Shown here: positions 35,119-45,324 of the stretch, piece by piece
Layout of the letters: each line of letters begins with the position of its first letter
Position numbering within the stretch: the stretch's first letter is position 1
NCBI GenBank assembly: GCA_910589415.1
Contig: OU342630.1
Location: 89,276,186 to 89,340,185 of the forward strand
Reading direction: 5' to 3'
Length of the DNA stretch: 64,000 nt
DNA from: Malachius bipustulatus
Taxonomy: Eukaryota; Arthropoda; Insecta; Coleoptera; Melyridae
Notes under the pieces: generated by a model
Database searches by the model: none
Seen by the model: only the letters and a program-made list of their open reading frames with translations
Told to the model about the DNA's origin: nothing
Made by a program: the position numbers and the translations under genes

Positions 35119-38100
35119 CTACTCGATGGGTAGCAACGCTAATTTGTTTATTCCACGTTTCACTGCACTATTTTTTGTCTTGATGGTGACGACTCTCGTA
35201 ACATTGTCCTTGCCGGGGTGAATCTCTAGAATCTTGCCTAACGGCCATAGCAATGGTGCAGTGCTTTCATCCTTTAGGAGGACGATGGAACCGACGTGGA
35301 AAGAGGCCGGCTTGTCGAATTGCCACTTATTTCTTGTTTGTAGCTGGTTTAAATATTCATTTTTCCATCGGAACCAGAAGTGTTGTCCGATTTGCTGGAG
35401 GTGTCTGTACCTCTTCGTGTAGTTCGTTTGTGCATCCATCAGGTCTCTTTCGGGAATTGATGTCAATTGCTCGCCAATTAGGAAATGAGCTGGTGTTATA
35501 ACCTCAAGGTCATTGGGATCGGGAGACATAGGAACTAATGGCCTTGAATTTAAAATTGCCTCGATTTGTGTAGCCAAAGTATAAAACTCTTCGTAAGTTA
35601 AATGAGTAGCATTCATAACACGCTTTAAGCAGTGCTTAAAAGACTTTACGGCTGCTTCGTGTAAGCCGCCAAAGTGAGGCGATCTTGCTGGCAAAAAATG
35701 CCATTTGATTTTTGAATGTGTCAAATAATTTTGCATGTTATTATCATTTTTGATTAAACCTTGAACCTTAATTAACTCGTTGTTGCAACCTACAAAATTT
35801 GTTGCATTATCAGTGTAGATATTAGAGCAAAGACCTCGTCTCGAGACAAATCGCTTTAGTAGGCTTAAAAAACCTTCGCTTGTTAAATCCGAAATTACCT
35901 CAATGTGTACCGCCTTGGTTACAAGACACACGAAAATGCATACGTAGCCCTTTACTAATTTATTGGATCGCAATTTACTTGCCTTAAGGTCAAAAGGACC
36001 TGCGTAATCGATTCCAACGGAAAGAAACGGACGTGATGGTGTGAGACGAACGCTTGGTAACTCACCCATCTTTGGAATGACATTTGCATGAGGTTTACAC
36101 CTGAAACAGGTTACACACTTCCTCAATAGCGATTTGACTACTTGTTTGCCATTAATTGGCCAATATTTTTGCCTAATATGAGATAAGGTACACTGGGCGC
36201 CAGAATGAAAGGTACGCTTATGCTCATGATCTACAACTAGATTCGTAAAAATATGTTTTGCTGGTAACACTATCGGATGTTTAACATCATACTGGTAGTT
36301 GGAATATTTTAACCTGCCGCCAAGTCTTATTACTCCTAGTTCATCGAGAAATGGAGATAATGACTTTAATTTACTTTTAGGTGACACACAATTGCTTGTT
36401 TTTAATGTCTTTAATTCACTAGCGAAATGTTCTGATTGTACTAACTTCACGAGAGCTGTCGTACTCCGTTCGATTTCATTTGTCGTCAAATGATTTTTAA
36501 GTCTCTCATCGACCGGTAATTTCAAATTATGAAAGAATCGCAGGCAATAACCAGCAACACGAATTAACTTATTCAAGTCGGAAAATTTCTCGAAAATACT
36601 TAAATCGTTGAATTCTTGCTCTTGAACCACGTGAGTCATTCGAATTCCCGGTATGTCGATTTTTTGGCTAGCGAAATGTGCTATGTTTGAATTTTCAGGC
36701 CACTTGTCGGTTTCAAAGAAAAATCTAGGACCATGCAACCATAGTTCGGAATGAACTAAATTTTTTAAGCTTGATCCGCGTGAAATTATATCGGCGGGGT
36801 TTTCCTGAGAAGGAACATGGTGCCAATCACGTATCTTAGTGAGTTGCTGAATTTCGGTCACTCTATTGGCTTCGAAAGTTTTCCAAGTTTTGGGTTCATT
36901 AGCGATCCAACACAATACAATTGTTGAATCTGTCCACAAAAAAGTACGGGTTATATCGAGTCGCAAAGCTTTTACACACTTTACATACAATCTCGCAAGC
37001 AAAAGAGCACCCATCAGTTCGAGTCGCGGCAACGATAACGACTTTAATGGACTAACTCTGGATTTCGCACAAAGCAAGTGACTTTCAATTTTTGAATTGA
37101 TATCTATTGAGCGAAGGAAGATACAACAAGCATATGCTTGTTCACTTGCATCTGCAAAACCATGTATTTCGATTTCTTGTGGTTGCTTTACCAACACATG
37201 ACGAGGAACTTGCATAATTCCGACTCGAGATATTTCATCTTTTAACTCTAACCATTTTGAAATTAAATTATCTGGAACTTCATCGTCCCAATCAATATTT
37301 AATTGCCACAGTTTTTGAATAATCAATTTTGCCCTAACTGATAAAGGACCAAGGATTCCCAAGGGATCAAATATTTTAGCAACGAATGAAAGTATCGTTC
37401 TTTTTGTAATTTTTCTTATATCTGAGGGAATATCTTGGGCGTTATATTCGAACTTATCGACCTTTGGCAACCATGAAATGCCGAGAGTTTTTACACTTGT
37501 ATTGTCTGAGATAGAATATTTCGCACTGTCGCTGTTATCATCTTCAATATTGTTTAGAACTCTTGGTTCGTTAGATTGAAGCTTCCTTAACTTAAATCCG
37601 TACTCAGACAAAATTTGACAAATATTCGTTTTCAGCTTAACAAGAGATTCGAAATCACTCGCTCCCGTGAGAAGATCGTCTACGTAAAAATCCGAACGAA
37701 TGGTATCACTTTCAAATGGCGAATTTTCTTCGTTATCAATCGCTATTTGAACTAACGAGCGTGTTGACAAAAAAGACGCTGAGGCCGTTCCGTAGGTAAC
37801 CATGTTTAATTGAAAATGTTTAACTTCTTCGTTAAGATTGTTTCTCCAAAGAATTCTTTGCAAACTTCGATGTTCTGGATGTATCAAAATCTGACGATAC
37901 ATTTTTTCCAAATCTCCGATTAGCACTAAATTGTGCTTTCTAAAACGGATTATGATAGATAACAAATCTTCTTGAACTGTAGCACCAACCTTCAAAATAT
38001 TGTTTAATGATAAATTACTGGAGCTTTTGCATGCTGCATCAAAAACGACCCTAAGCTTCGTTGTCGTGCTTTCAGGTTTTTCGACACAATGGTGCGGTAT

Positions 38101-39474
38101 ATAATACTTTGGTAATTCTGACGGAATATCACGTGATACCTCGGACATGTGTCCGAGATCTTGATATTCTTGCATAAAAGCTCTGTACGATTTTTCAAGA
38201 TTGGGATTTTTGCATAGCCGTCGTTCGATTGAATACAACCTGTGAAGAGCGGTTTGTTCGGACTCGCCAAGGTATTGACAATTATCCTTCAACGGGAGCT
38301 TCACTACAAACCGACCAGATTGATCCCTAGTAGTATTTTCTGCGAAATGATTTTCGCACTCGATCTCCTCTTTACTCATTAAAGCCTGCTGCTTAGGATC
38401 TACTTCCTCGATGCTCCAAAATTTTTCGATATTTTTATTTAATGAGTCCAGTGAGACAAAACAGCTTGAAAGCATAACATTGGACTTTCCCAGCCTATTC
38501 CTACTGAACGGTATTTGACCTGCTACTACCCATCCCAGTAATGATTTCTGAAGTATGGGTAAATTCGGTCCAAGCCTTATTTGACCTGCGCACAACAAAT
38601 TAAAAAACACCTCACATCCCAAAAGCATGTCCACTTCAGATGGATAATTAAAACAAGAATCTGCCAAAGGTAGCTCCGAGGGGATGTTTAACTTAGATGC
38701 ATCAAAATAATTTTGAGGAGTCGATCCACAAATTTTGGGTAAAATTAAAAAGGATAATTTTGTTTTGTAGCTTGTGTGCATCGAGGAGATATTTACTTCT
38801 ACCCGTTCAGAAATATTCATTTTCACCTGATTTATTCCAATTACGGGAATATCGATTTTTGAGGTATTTAATCGTAATTTTTTTACCATATTTTCAGTAA
38901 TAAAATTGGACTGAGAGGCACTGTCTAAAAGTACTCTGCATGTCACAATATTTTTGTCTCTATCAAAAGCGTTTATCACGGCTGTGCATAATAGTGTAAA
39001 AAAATGACCTTTAGTATCTTGACACGAGTTTGACAACACGTGAGAGACGCTGGCATGGTATGTATTTTCTAAATGTTCGCTTTCTGACGAGGAGTTTAAA
39101 TTTTGCGATTGATTTTGACTCATATTTTGATCATGCGCAATTGAAGGACTCAATTGATTCGCATTGTTTTGATTATTTTTATTTCGATGCAATAAAGTTG
39201 CGTGTCGTTCTTTACAGATTTTACAACCTGATGACTGACAGCTTGAGGTTTTATGCCCATAACGTAAGCAATTAGTACACAAATTCAAGCCCTTTGCCCT
39301 ATTGGCGCGTTCCGTTAGAGACAGCTGCTTAAATTTGTCACAAAAATAAATAAAATGTTGCTCTTTACAGTGCGGACATTTTGGACGATATGAAGTATTG
39401 TTCATAGCAGTGAAAGATTTCGATTCGAAAGGTTTCTTACTTACCATACTTGGCAATGTATCTAAAGTTTCCAA
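35119..39474 (-). CDS. BEL/Pao Pol polyprotein: zinc knuckle, protease, RT, RNase H, integrase
   Basis: A continuous frame of 1451 codons from the first internal Met. Residues 33-96 hold Cys/His knuckles (CPHC..C, CTNCLRYGHKTSSC, CKICKERH). The aspartic protease has DSASQ at ~184. The RT spans ~460-700, with DLEKMYRQI and the catalytic YVDD at 597-600. RNase H has acidic residues in GFADAS (~775), LPRLELMG (~819) and WTDST (~849). The integrase has a zinc-binding segment (..HSG..C119-123..CFRC) and a DDE triad in VGIDYAG (~1156), YTDNATNF (~1222) and LHEAA (~1273). A DUF5641-like end follows, finishing LALLP. All catalytic residues are present. The true start is not this Met: the protein was continuous with Gag before the hAT insertion at 39550. 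The frame remains open upstream to the insertion. Domain limits are estimates. Confidence 0.95.
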   Translation of the reverse strand: METLDTLPSMVSKKPFESKSFTAMNNTSYRPKCPHCKEQHFIYFCDKFKQLSLTERANRAKGLNLCTNCLRYGHKTSSCQSSGCKICKERHATLLHRNKNNQNNANQLSPSIAHDQNMSQNQSQNLNSSSESEHLENTYHASVSHVLSNSCQDTKGHFFTLLCTAVINAFDRDKNIVTCRVLLDSASQSNFITENMVKKLRLNTSKIDIPVIGINQVKMNISERVEVNISSMHTSYKTKLSFLILPKICGSTPQNYFDASKLNIPSELPLADSCFNYPSEVDMLLGCEVFFNLLCAGQIRLGPNLPILQKSLLGWVVAGQIPFSRNRLGKSNVMLSSCFVSLDSLNKNIEKFWSIEEVDPKQQALMSKEEIECENHFAENTTRDQSGRFVVKLPLKDNCQYLGESEQTALHRLYSIERRLCKNPNLEKSYRAFMQEYQDLGHMSEVSRDIPSELPKYYIPHHCVEKPESTTTKLRVVFDAACKSSSNLSLNNILKVGATVQEDLLSIIIRFRKHNLVLIGDLEKMYRQILIHPEHRSLQRILWRNNLNEEVKHFQLNMVTYGTASASFLSTRSLVQIAIDNEENSPFESDTIRSDFYVDDLLTGASDFESLVKLKTNICQILSEYGFKLRKLQSNEPRVLNNIEDDNSDSAKYSISDNTSVKTLGISWLPKVDKFEYNAQDIPSDIRKITKRTILSFVAKIFDPLGILGPLSVRAKLIIQKLWQLNIDWDDEVPDNLISKWLELKDEISRVGIMQVPRHVLVKQPQEIEIHGFADASEQAYACCIFLRSIDINSKIESHLLCAKSRVSPLKSLSLPRLELMGALLLARLYVKCVKALRLDITRTFLWTDSTIVLCWIANEPKTWKTFEANRVTEIQQLTKIRDWHHVPSQENPADIISRGSSLKNLVHSELWLHGPRFFFETDKWPENSNIAHFASQKIDIPGIRMTHVVQEQEFNDLSIFEKFSDLNKLIRVAGYCLRFFHNLKLPVDERLKNHLTTNEIERSTTALVKLVQSEHFASELKTLKTSNCVSPKSKLKSLSPFLDELGVIRLGGRLKYSNYQYDVKHPIVLPAKHIFTNLVVDHEHKRTFHSGAQCTLSHIRQKYWPINGKQVVKSLLRKCVTCFRCKPHANVIPKMGELPSVRLTPSRPFLSVGIDYAGPFDLKASKLRSNKLVKGYVCIFVCLVTKAVHIEVISDLTSEGFLSLLKRFVSRRGLCSNIYTDNATNFVGCNNELIKVQGLIKNDNNMQNYLTHSKIKWHFLPARSPHFGGLHEAAVKSFKHCLKRVMNATHLTYEEFYTLATQIEAILNSRPLVPMSPDPNDLEVITPAHFLIGEQLTSIPERDLMDAQTNYTKRYRHLQQIGQHFWFRWKNEYLNQLQTRNKWQFDKPASFHVGSIVLLKDESTAPLLWPLGKILEIHPGKDNVTRVVTIKTKNSAVKRGINKLALLPIE

Positions 39475-39541
39475 AATTTGACAACGTTGTATTAGAAAGG
39501 TATTGACGTCATCTATATTTGGAGATTCGATGTCTTTGCAA

Positions 39542-39549
39542 TAGACCTC
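39542..39549. repeat. Left 8 bp target duplication of the hAT element
   Basis: TAGACCTC is repeated at 40977-40984. Eight bases is diagnostic for hAT-type insertion. Confidence 0.95.
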
Positions 39550-40976
39550 CAGCGCCGGATTAGAGGTTTGCAGCGCCCTAGGCTAATTAAATAACAGCGC
39601 CCCTTTTTAGTTGAATTTTAGTAATTGTCGCCCTCTCTCCCCTCTTATGGAAAAATTTCTATCTAAGGAATGGCAAAGAGCAATTTTTTGTATGTAAAAT
39701 TAGACATTAATAGAAAGAAATGTGTAGGTATTTCATTAGGTAAATTCTATTGCGCTTTTTGTGAGTGAATTGTGTCAAAGATATGCTAGCATTATAGAGT
39801 CCAACCGGGGGGTCTGGGGGGTACGGAGTATCCCCCAGGAATGAGGGGGGTTCGGGGGTTCTCCCCCGAGAAAATTTTTGAAAAAACAAGTGCGAAAATG
39901 TTAATCACACTATAAGGAATAACTGCATTTATACTGTTAGCTATACATTTTCGCATTACATTCAAGCATTGTAAAGGTCCGCCGGATAATATATAGAGTT
40001 GAATAGAAGTTGGGTTAGAGCCACCATCTGGTTTTAAGGCCAAAGCCTTCGTTGTTCGATATCGTCAATTCAAGAACCAAGACATGCATAATTATGTATC
40101 ACGAATTTTTCAAGAAAAGGAAAATAGTATAGAACTCTAGGTACCTACTTTTATTATAGAAGAATAACATGAATCAGGTTCGGCGTTCCGCGGGTAGTCT
40201 GTACAGGCCAGAGCTGTTCTAAGATATTTGGGGCCTATGGGCCACTGAAAGTAATGTGCCTTTTTCTCAGATGAAATGCGTAAAGGATAGCTAACGCTGG
40301 GAATAAGCCAATGACGACTGATGGATTACAAATAAGTTATAGTGCAGTATGAATTCTAAATAATTTAACACTAGTTATGTATGTCCGGCTCCAAAGAAAA
40401 TGCGCAGCAAGCGAAATTATTTTCAATGTTAAAAGTTACGCAATTTCCCACTATGTACTTAGTTAAACATGTTGGTATTGAGATGTGAAAACTATAATAA
40501 CTAAATGACTAATAAATAATCACAAAAAATATTATACTTCAATAAAAACATCCGCCACCAAAAGGCTTGCGCCCCTTGCCTACAGCCCTATTAATTCTGT
40601 GGTTAGAAAGGCCCTAATTATGTAATATTGTGAAAAATTGCCCAGGATCCTGCACGCGCCCCCCGCCTCCTTGGCTATACTACCCTCCCAGTAATTAATT
40701 TTATCATGATATTTTGATAATTTTTGTTATTGTTATGAATTAAGATGTTTTTTTCTCTCGCCCGCCGCCCCTATGAACTTGTCGCCTGCGTGTGGGCAGT
40801 AGGTAGGTATTATATTATCCTAACTCGGAAATGTAGGTATATTTCATTATTTTTAGTACCTAAGTATTTATGCATTTACACATGCATTTACAAGTTTTAA
40901 GGGCGCCTCCGGCGCCCCACCAAGCTTTGCGCCCCTAGGCTACAGCCTAGGTAGCCTTGTGGGTAATCCGGCGCTG
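39550..40976. mobile_element. Non-autonomous hAT element, 1427 bp, inside BEL gag-pol
   Basis: The ends CAGCGCCGGATTA are inverted at 40964-40976. TAGACCTC lies on both sides. Subterminal GCGCCCCTAGGCTA-type motifs recur near both ends and near 40570. The interior is AT-rich with a GGGGG/CCCCC-rich patch (39808-39870). No hAT dimerisation or RNase H-like transposase domain is seen, so it needs an enzyme in trans. It sits between the Gag domain and the zinc knuckles of the host element and destroys the polyprotein. Confidence 0.95.
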
Positions 40977-41995
40977 TAGACCTCCCATTCGCGCCTCGTA
41001 TTAGAATCAAATTTTGATGCTAAGATATAAATTAAAATTGTATCCCAATTTTTTACGCTTTCACCTAAAGCGTCCAATGATCGAAAATTTTTGAAAAATG
41101 TATTCGAGAGACTGCGTAACGAAGTATGAGATTCCTTTGTCAAGCTTGGGATTTCCATAATTTCTCTAATATGTGAGTTTACGATTATTTTTTTATTTTT
41201 GTATCTTCGTTCCAGCAAGTCCCAGGCGATTTTATAATTTTCGTCCGTGGGTGCTAATGATGCCAACATATTTTTTGGTTCGCCCTTAACAGAGCTTTCC
41301 AAATAGTAAAATTTTGTAACATCGGGTATCGTGTTATTATTATGAATGATTGCCTTAAACATGTCACTGAACCTTTGCCAGTCACTGTAATTTCCGGTAA
41401 ATTCCGGTACCTTTAAGACAGGTAACTTTACTGACACGTTTGGTAACATCGCATGTCCCGGCACCACTACATCGTTTCCGTTAAATTCCGGTACCTTTAA
41501 GACAGGTAACTTTACTGACACGTTTGGTAACATCGCATGTCCCGGCACCACTACATCGTTTCTGCCGCTGCTGGACAACCCGGTACTTTCCCCGTTCTCG
41601 GCAGGCATTGCGTTACGTAATTGCGACTGCTGATTTACGCGGAGATAATAATCGTCTAATACCTTTTGGGCTCTAGATAATATATCATAATAACGATTTT
41701 CAAATGATTCGCGTTCATCATCGCATTGCTTTTCATCATAATAATCAGGGTAATCACATAAAAGTAATTCTTCAAACTGAGTTTGAACATCTTGAAATTT
41801 TGCTAATATCGGTTTTATGCTCTGAAAGCGTAGTTGAAGACTCTCAATGGGTTGTTTTGAGATATCAAACTTGGTGGTTAAAAAGGTATGAAATCTAGTT
41901 AACTCGGATTTTAATTGCTTTCTATTATTTTTTATGCGGTTTAAATCAATTTGACATTGAGGCTCTGTTTCGGTTTCTCCCTCTTCATCAGACAT
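40977..41995 (-). CDS. BEL/Pao Gag N-terminal part (DUF1759-like), truncated by insertion
   Basis: The frame opens at ATG 41995 (MSDEEGETETEPQ), acidic then coiled. LPVLKVPEFTGNYSDWQRF..F is the core of the Gag domain called DUF1759 in BEL/Pao elements. It is followed by KFYYLESSVKGEP..L and WDLLERRYKN, all typical. Translation stays BEL-derived down to 40977, then enters the hAT element and stops at 40940. In the intact element it would form the particle and read straight into the zinc knuckles. Oddly, a 28-residue block is duplicated in tandem (41398-41565). Confidence 0.93.
41398..41565 (-). repeat. 84 bp in-frame tandem duplication in gag
   Basis: Two adjacent 84-base copies differ at one or two positions. 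They encode NDVVVPGHAMLPNVSVKLPV and what follows twice. The length is a multiple of three, so the frame is preserved. The duplication doubles the run just before the SDWQRF segment. Confidence 0.95.
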
Positions 41996-42651
41996 TTTGA
42001 TTTCTCCGCTTTTTGACGATTCTTTTTTTTTATTTTTGCTTTTTAAGCCTATAAAAACGAGCGATTAACTAACCGTGATATATTTAGTCACTAGTCAGCT
42101 ACTTAATGCAACAATCTTGTAGATATTTGCGATATGAAATCGAGAAATTGGGTTTGAAAACGAGTAGGTTATTAGTATTATGATTAGTGAATTGTAAATT
42201 ACTTAAACATTCAAAAATCAGATACTACGAGAATGAGTGAAACTTTGTGTCAACAAAATCTTGTAAACACTAGCGAAAAACGTGTTATTTATTACGATTT
42301 TGAAATCGAGAACGAGATTTTTTTTATTTTTTATTTAACGAGAACTTGCTTGGTTCATACGCCCAGTACTTACTTTTATTAGTAAACGAGATTAAGTTTT
42401 TTTTTATTTAACGAGAAATTGATTGGTTCATACGCCCAGTATTTACTTTTATTAGTAAACGAGACTATTTTTTACGATATGAGAATAACCTTTAATTTAA
42501 GCATCTTGGCAATCATAAATCAAGACACAAATAGGTAACTAGGTAATGTTTTTATGGGTTGAGGTTTGGAAAATGGAAAGGACTGACCTTTTTTACTGTT
42601 GTTTTCTTCGCCTAATTTGCAGCGCTGGATTCGTGCCGAAGGACCATATTA
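41996..42651 (-). other. BEL leader (5' UTR) with 73 bp tandem duplication
   Basis: This is the non-coding leader between the primer site and gag. A ~73-base unit containing TGGTTCATACGCCCAGTA is present twice (about 42331-42403 and 42404-42476). It may hold the packaging signal, which is inference from position. Confidence 0.75.
42629..42646 (-). other. Primer binding site of the BEL element
   Basis: On the minus strand, five bases after the 5' LTR, TGGTCCTTCGGCACGAAT begins with the TGG expected of a tRNA-primed site. The first ten bases complement the 3' end of insect tRNA-Tyr (..CGAAGGACCA). The match weakens beyond that, so the tRNA identity is tentative. Confidence 0.6.
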
Positions 42652-42825
42652 TGTTATCGTGTGACTTCTGGGTATTATTTTCAGAAGTAAAACACTCAAA
42701 CTTTCGATAAATAGTAATGCTTTTAATTAGGACGAAATTACAACATGAATTCGGTCAGACATTTTTTCTGACACTGTCATAATAACAATACATAATAATT
42801 ATCATTGTTAACAAAAACAGTAACA
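42652..42825 (-). repeat. 5' LTR of the BEL element
   Basis: By eye it is identical over 174 bases to 34805-34978. It is followed on the plus side by CGGCC. Confidence 0.95.
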
Positions 42826-43754
42826 CGGCCCAAAGAATTTCTTCTAAGCAATTTACCTAGAAGAAAAATTTGTCAATTATTTTTTTTATTAATAATAAAT
42901 CTGCGTTTAAAATATTCCAGACCGATTTGCAATAATAGTAATATCACAAGTGATTGAATTGTCGCGAGAAGTCCGTCGATTAATTTCTAACGAAATTGAG
43001 TTGCTTGAAGAAAACACCATGAGTGTTAAAGTAAACTCTTAAAAAACACGAGACGTCATGCGGACTCGTGGTGCTTTCTTTGAGCAACTCAGTTGAGTTT
43101 ACAAACAAAAGACAGCCTTATACGATCACGAGTGGTATTTTGTTAACTATTTCACGAACAAAGTGAAATGTCAAAAAAATTAAATTCGGCAGAAGCGACT
43201 CATTTTGACGTGCATCCACATTTATTTTATTATTTATTTTATTATTTAACGAATTATTTTACCCTAGAGGGGGAAAATAACCGTTGAGAGCATGAGACCA
43301 ATAAGAGGCAACAAGGGTCGTGGGTTGAGCTGTCAGTCTAAGAGGGTCAACAAATAACAGGCGGGTCAGCAGAACAACAGGTACTCTTTATTTAAAAAAA
43401 ATCACAGTTATTATCACAGACTCTTGAGCATGGTTAACAATAATAAAAACGTTGAGATCAGCCGAATGAAAGGGGTGGTAAAATTGGACCAGTGAAACTT
43501 ATCTTCGTAGGCTCTCCGGTGCGAGGAGGAAGGTTTTCAGCCGGGCCTCTGGGTGGACAAGGTTCGGCTGCTATTTATTGATTCAGCTGCTGCGGGAGTC
43601 AGATCAGCAGCTCCAGTACTACCAATGTGTACCCCTGGATCAGGTGCACTTCGGTACGAAGACAAAGGTTGTCCAATCGGCAAAGTGGTCTCAGGTATGA
43701 AGAGTGTGCTCCGGTATGAACCGTCGGTCTAGTAGGGAAAACTTGCTCCTTTAG

Positions 43755-43864
43755 AAAACTTGCTCCAAGGAAAAAACTTGCTCCAAGGAAAAAACTTGCT
43801 CCAAGGAAAAAACTTGCTCCAAGGAAAAACTTGCTCCAAGGAAAAAACTTGCTCCAAGGAAAAA
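43755..43864. repeat. 18 bp tandem repeat, six copies
   Basis: The unit AAACTTGCTCCAAGGAAA is repeated six times, with one unit a base short. A diverged first unit lies at 43737. The high uniformity points to recent expansion. Confidence 0.95.
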
Positions 43865-44615
43865 AGCTGAAATTTCAGGATGTATCAGAGACACTCTTGG
43901 TGGTGTTAACGGTCCGATCGAGTTCTGGCCCGCCAGGGTTACATAAAATTATGACCCATCCTCAAGATAATTACGATAAAAATGTGATCAACCAATTTTA
44001 CATGCGGCCGAAACTCGATCGGATTAATTGCTGTTTTCCTCTTTGTATTAAAAGGAAATATGATTTATACAATTAAAACAATAATAAAAGATCCACTTTA
44101 GGTCACTCACCAAGCCAAAAACACAGACGATGTTTATAATATTTAACGTGAAAGTTCACGAGGCCATTTGGTGAAAATTCAGGTGTTTGCCAAAACGACC
44201 TTCTTCACGCGAATTCCAGCAGAGAAAAAGAAAGGTGAACGGGCCGGTATGAAGATGAACACAACTGATTACAACTTGACAGTCGAGGTTACGACTCGAG
44301 TTGGTCGATGCACTAACAACCACCATCACTCACGAACAACTGCGCGCGCCCGCCGTCGTCTCTGTGTTACCGGCATCTAGCCGGTACGTACGAAATGTAC
44401 ATTACAGTCGAGCTGCAAAAATTTACATTGTTAAGCGACCCGTTCATTAATTTTTATAACGCAAATTAATTAATTTTGAAATGAAAATTTATTAATAATT
44501 AATTTTATATCCGTCAATCACTTCTTAAGCCTAACAAGTTTAATCGTTGGAAGGTCGCTCCAGTACAGAAATAAACCATAAGAAGTAACTAAAAAGTCAC
44601 CATTTTGAAGAGAGA

Positions 44616-44662
44616 TATCCTATCTCTCTCTGATCGCTAGCGATCGGACAGAGAGAGAAGAT
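44616..44662. repeat. Small GA/CT-flanked palindrome
   Basis: CTCTCTCTGATCGCTAGCGATC is followed by the complementary GGACAGAGAGAG run, forming a ~40-base palindrome centred on GCTAGC. Confidence 0.75.
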
Positions 44663-45324
44663 TAGCTTCCGTACTGTATCATAATTTTATATCAAGGTAC
44701 CTAGTCTAACCGCGGTCGACGCGCAAACTTGAATTCTAATAAAATGTAGTGATGGGGGATATTTATAGAAGGTAGGTATCGGTAACTAAATTACAGTTCT
44801 ATTACTTGTGAGAAACGATCGGGTTGTATAGATTCTTTCGGTCGACGACGGGTCTAGTATAGCCCGCACATTATAATAAGGGATACAACATAAACTGTCG
44901 TAAACCTTGATTGTAAATTTTTTTGTACTTGCAGTGTGGCATTTATTGCCGTAATCAATTTCGCTAATTATGTTTATGCCACTCAAACAATGCCCTGATC
45001 CTACGAATTACTCTTTTATTTGCTACCCAGCTATTTTTCAATTTGAATCATTAAACGAATTCAGGAGGAATCCGTGAATCTTCAACTTTCTTAAGCGCCG
45101 TCCTTCTCTGTTTTGGAAGACGGTTTCAAATAATTAGTTATCTTTTTGTGTTTTTTGTGTAATTTGTTCATGAAGTTTGGGCTTATCACCCCTCATATTG
45201 GAGTTTACTGACATCTTCTCGTTCTACATGCTGTTGTTGGTTACATCCCCGGGTTGCGAATACTGCAAGCTGGAAACTGTCCTGAAGATGAGTTAACTAC
45301 CACAACCATTCGACGGACTTCTCT

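Larger units (their letters stand above)
34805..42825 (-). mobile_element. BEL/Pao LTR retrotransposon, young, interrupted by a hAT element
   Basis: Two 174 bp LTRs (34805-34978 and 42652-42825) read as identical. A CGGCC target duplication lies on each side (34800-34804 and 42826-42830). On the minus strand the order is LTR, primer binding site, leader, gag, protease, RT, RNase H, integrase, polypurine tract, LTR, which is the BEL/Pao order. Without the nested 1427 bp hAT copy and its duplicated 8 bp, the element would be ~6.6 kb. The two gag-pol pieces would then share one frame (checked by coordinate arithmetic). Identical LTRs and open frames indicate recent insertion. Confidence 0.95.
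42964..45324. mobile_element. Possible 2.4 kb element bounded by GAGAAGTCCGTCGA repeats
   Basis: GAGAAGTCCGTCGA(TT) near 42970 is inverted at about 45308-45323. The interior has a GC-richer block (43490-44400), the tandem repeat at 43755-43864 and no supported gene. The 14-base inverted repeat could be the ends of an element or chance. The frame at 44168-44380 ends in a basic low-complexity tail and is not called. Confidence 0.35.

Noticed and set aside
45266..45320. CTGTCCTGAAGATGAG, considered as a second hammerhead ribozyme
   Set aside because: The CUGAAGA-like string is present, but no GAAA in the right place and no pairing helices could be drawn.
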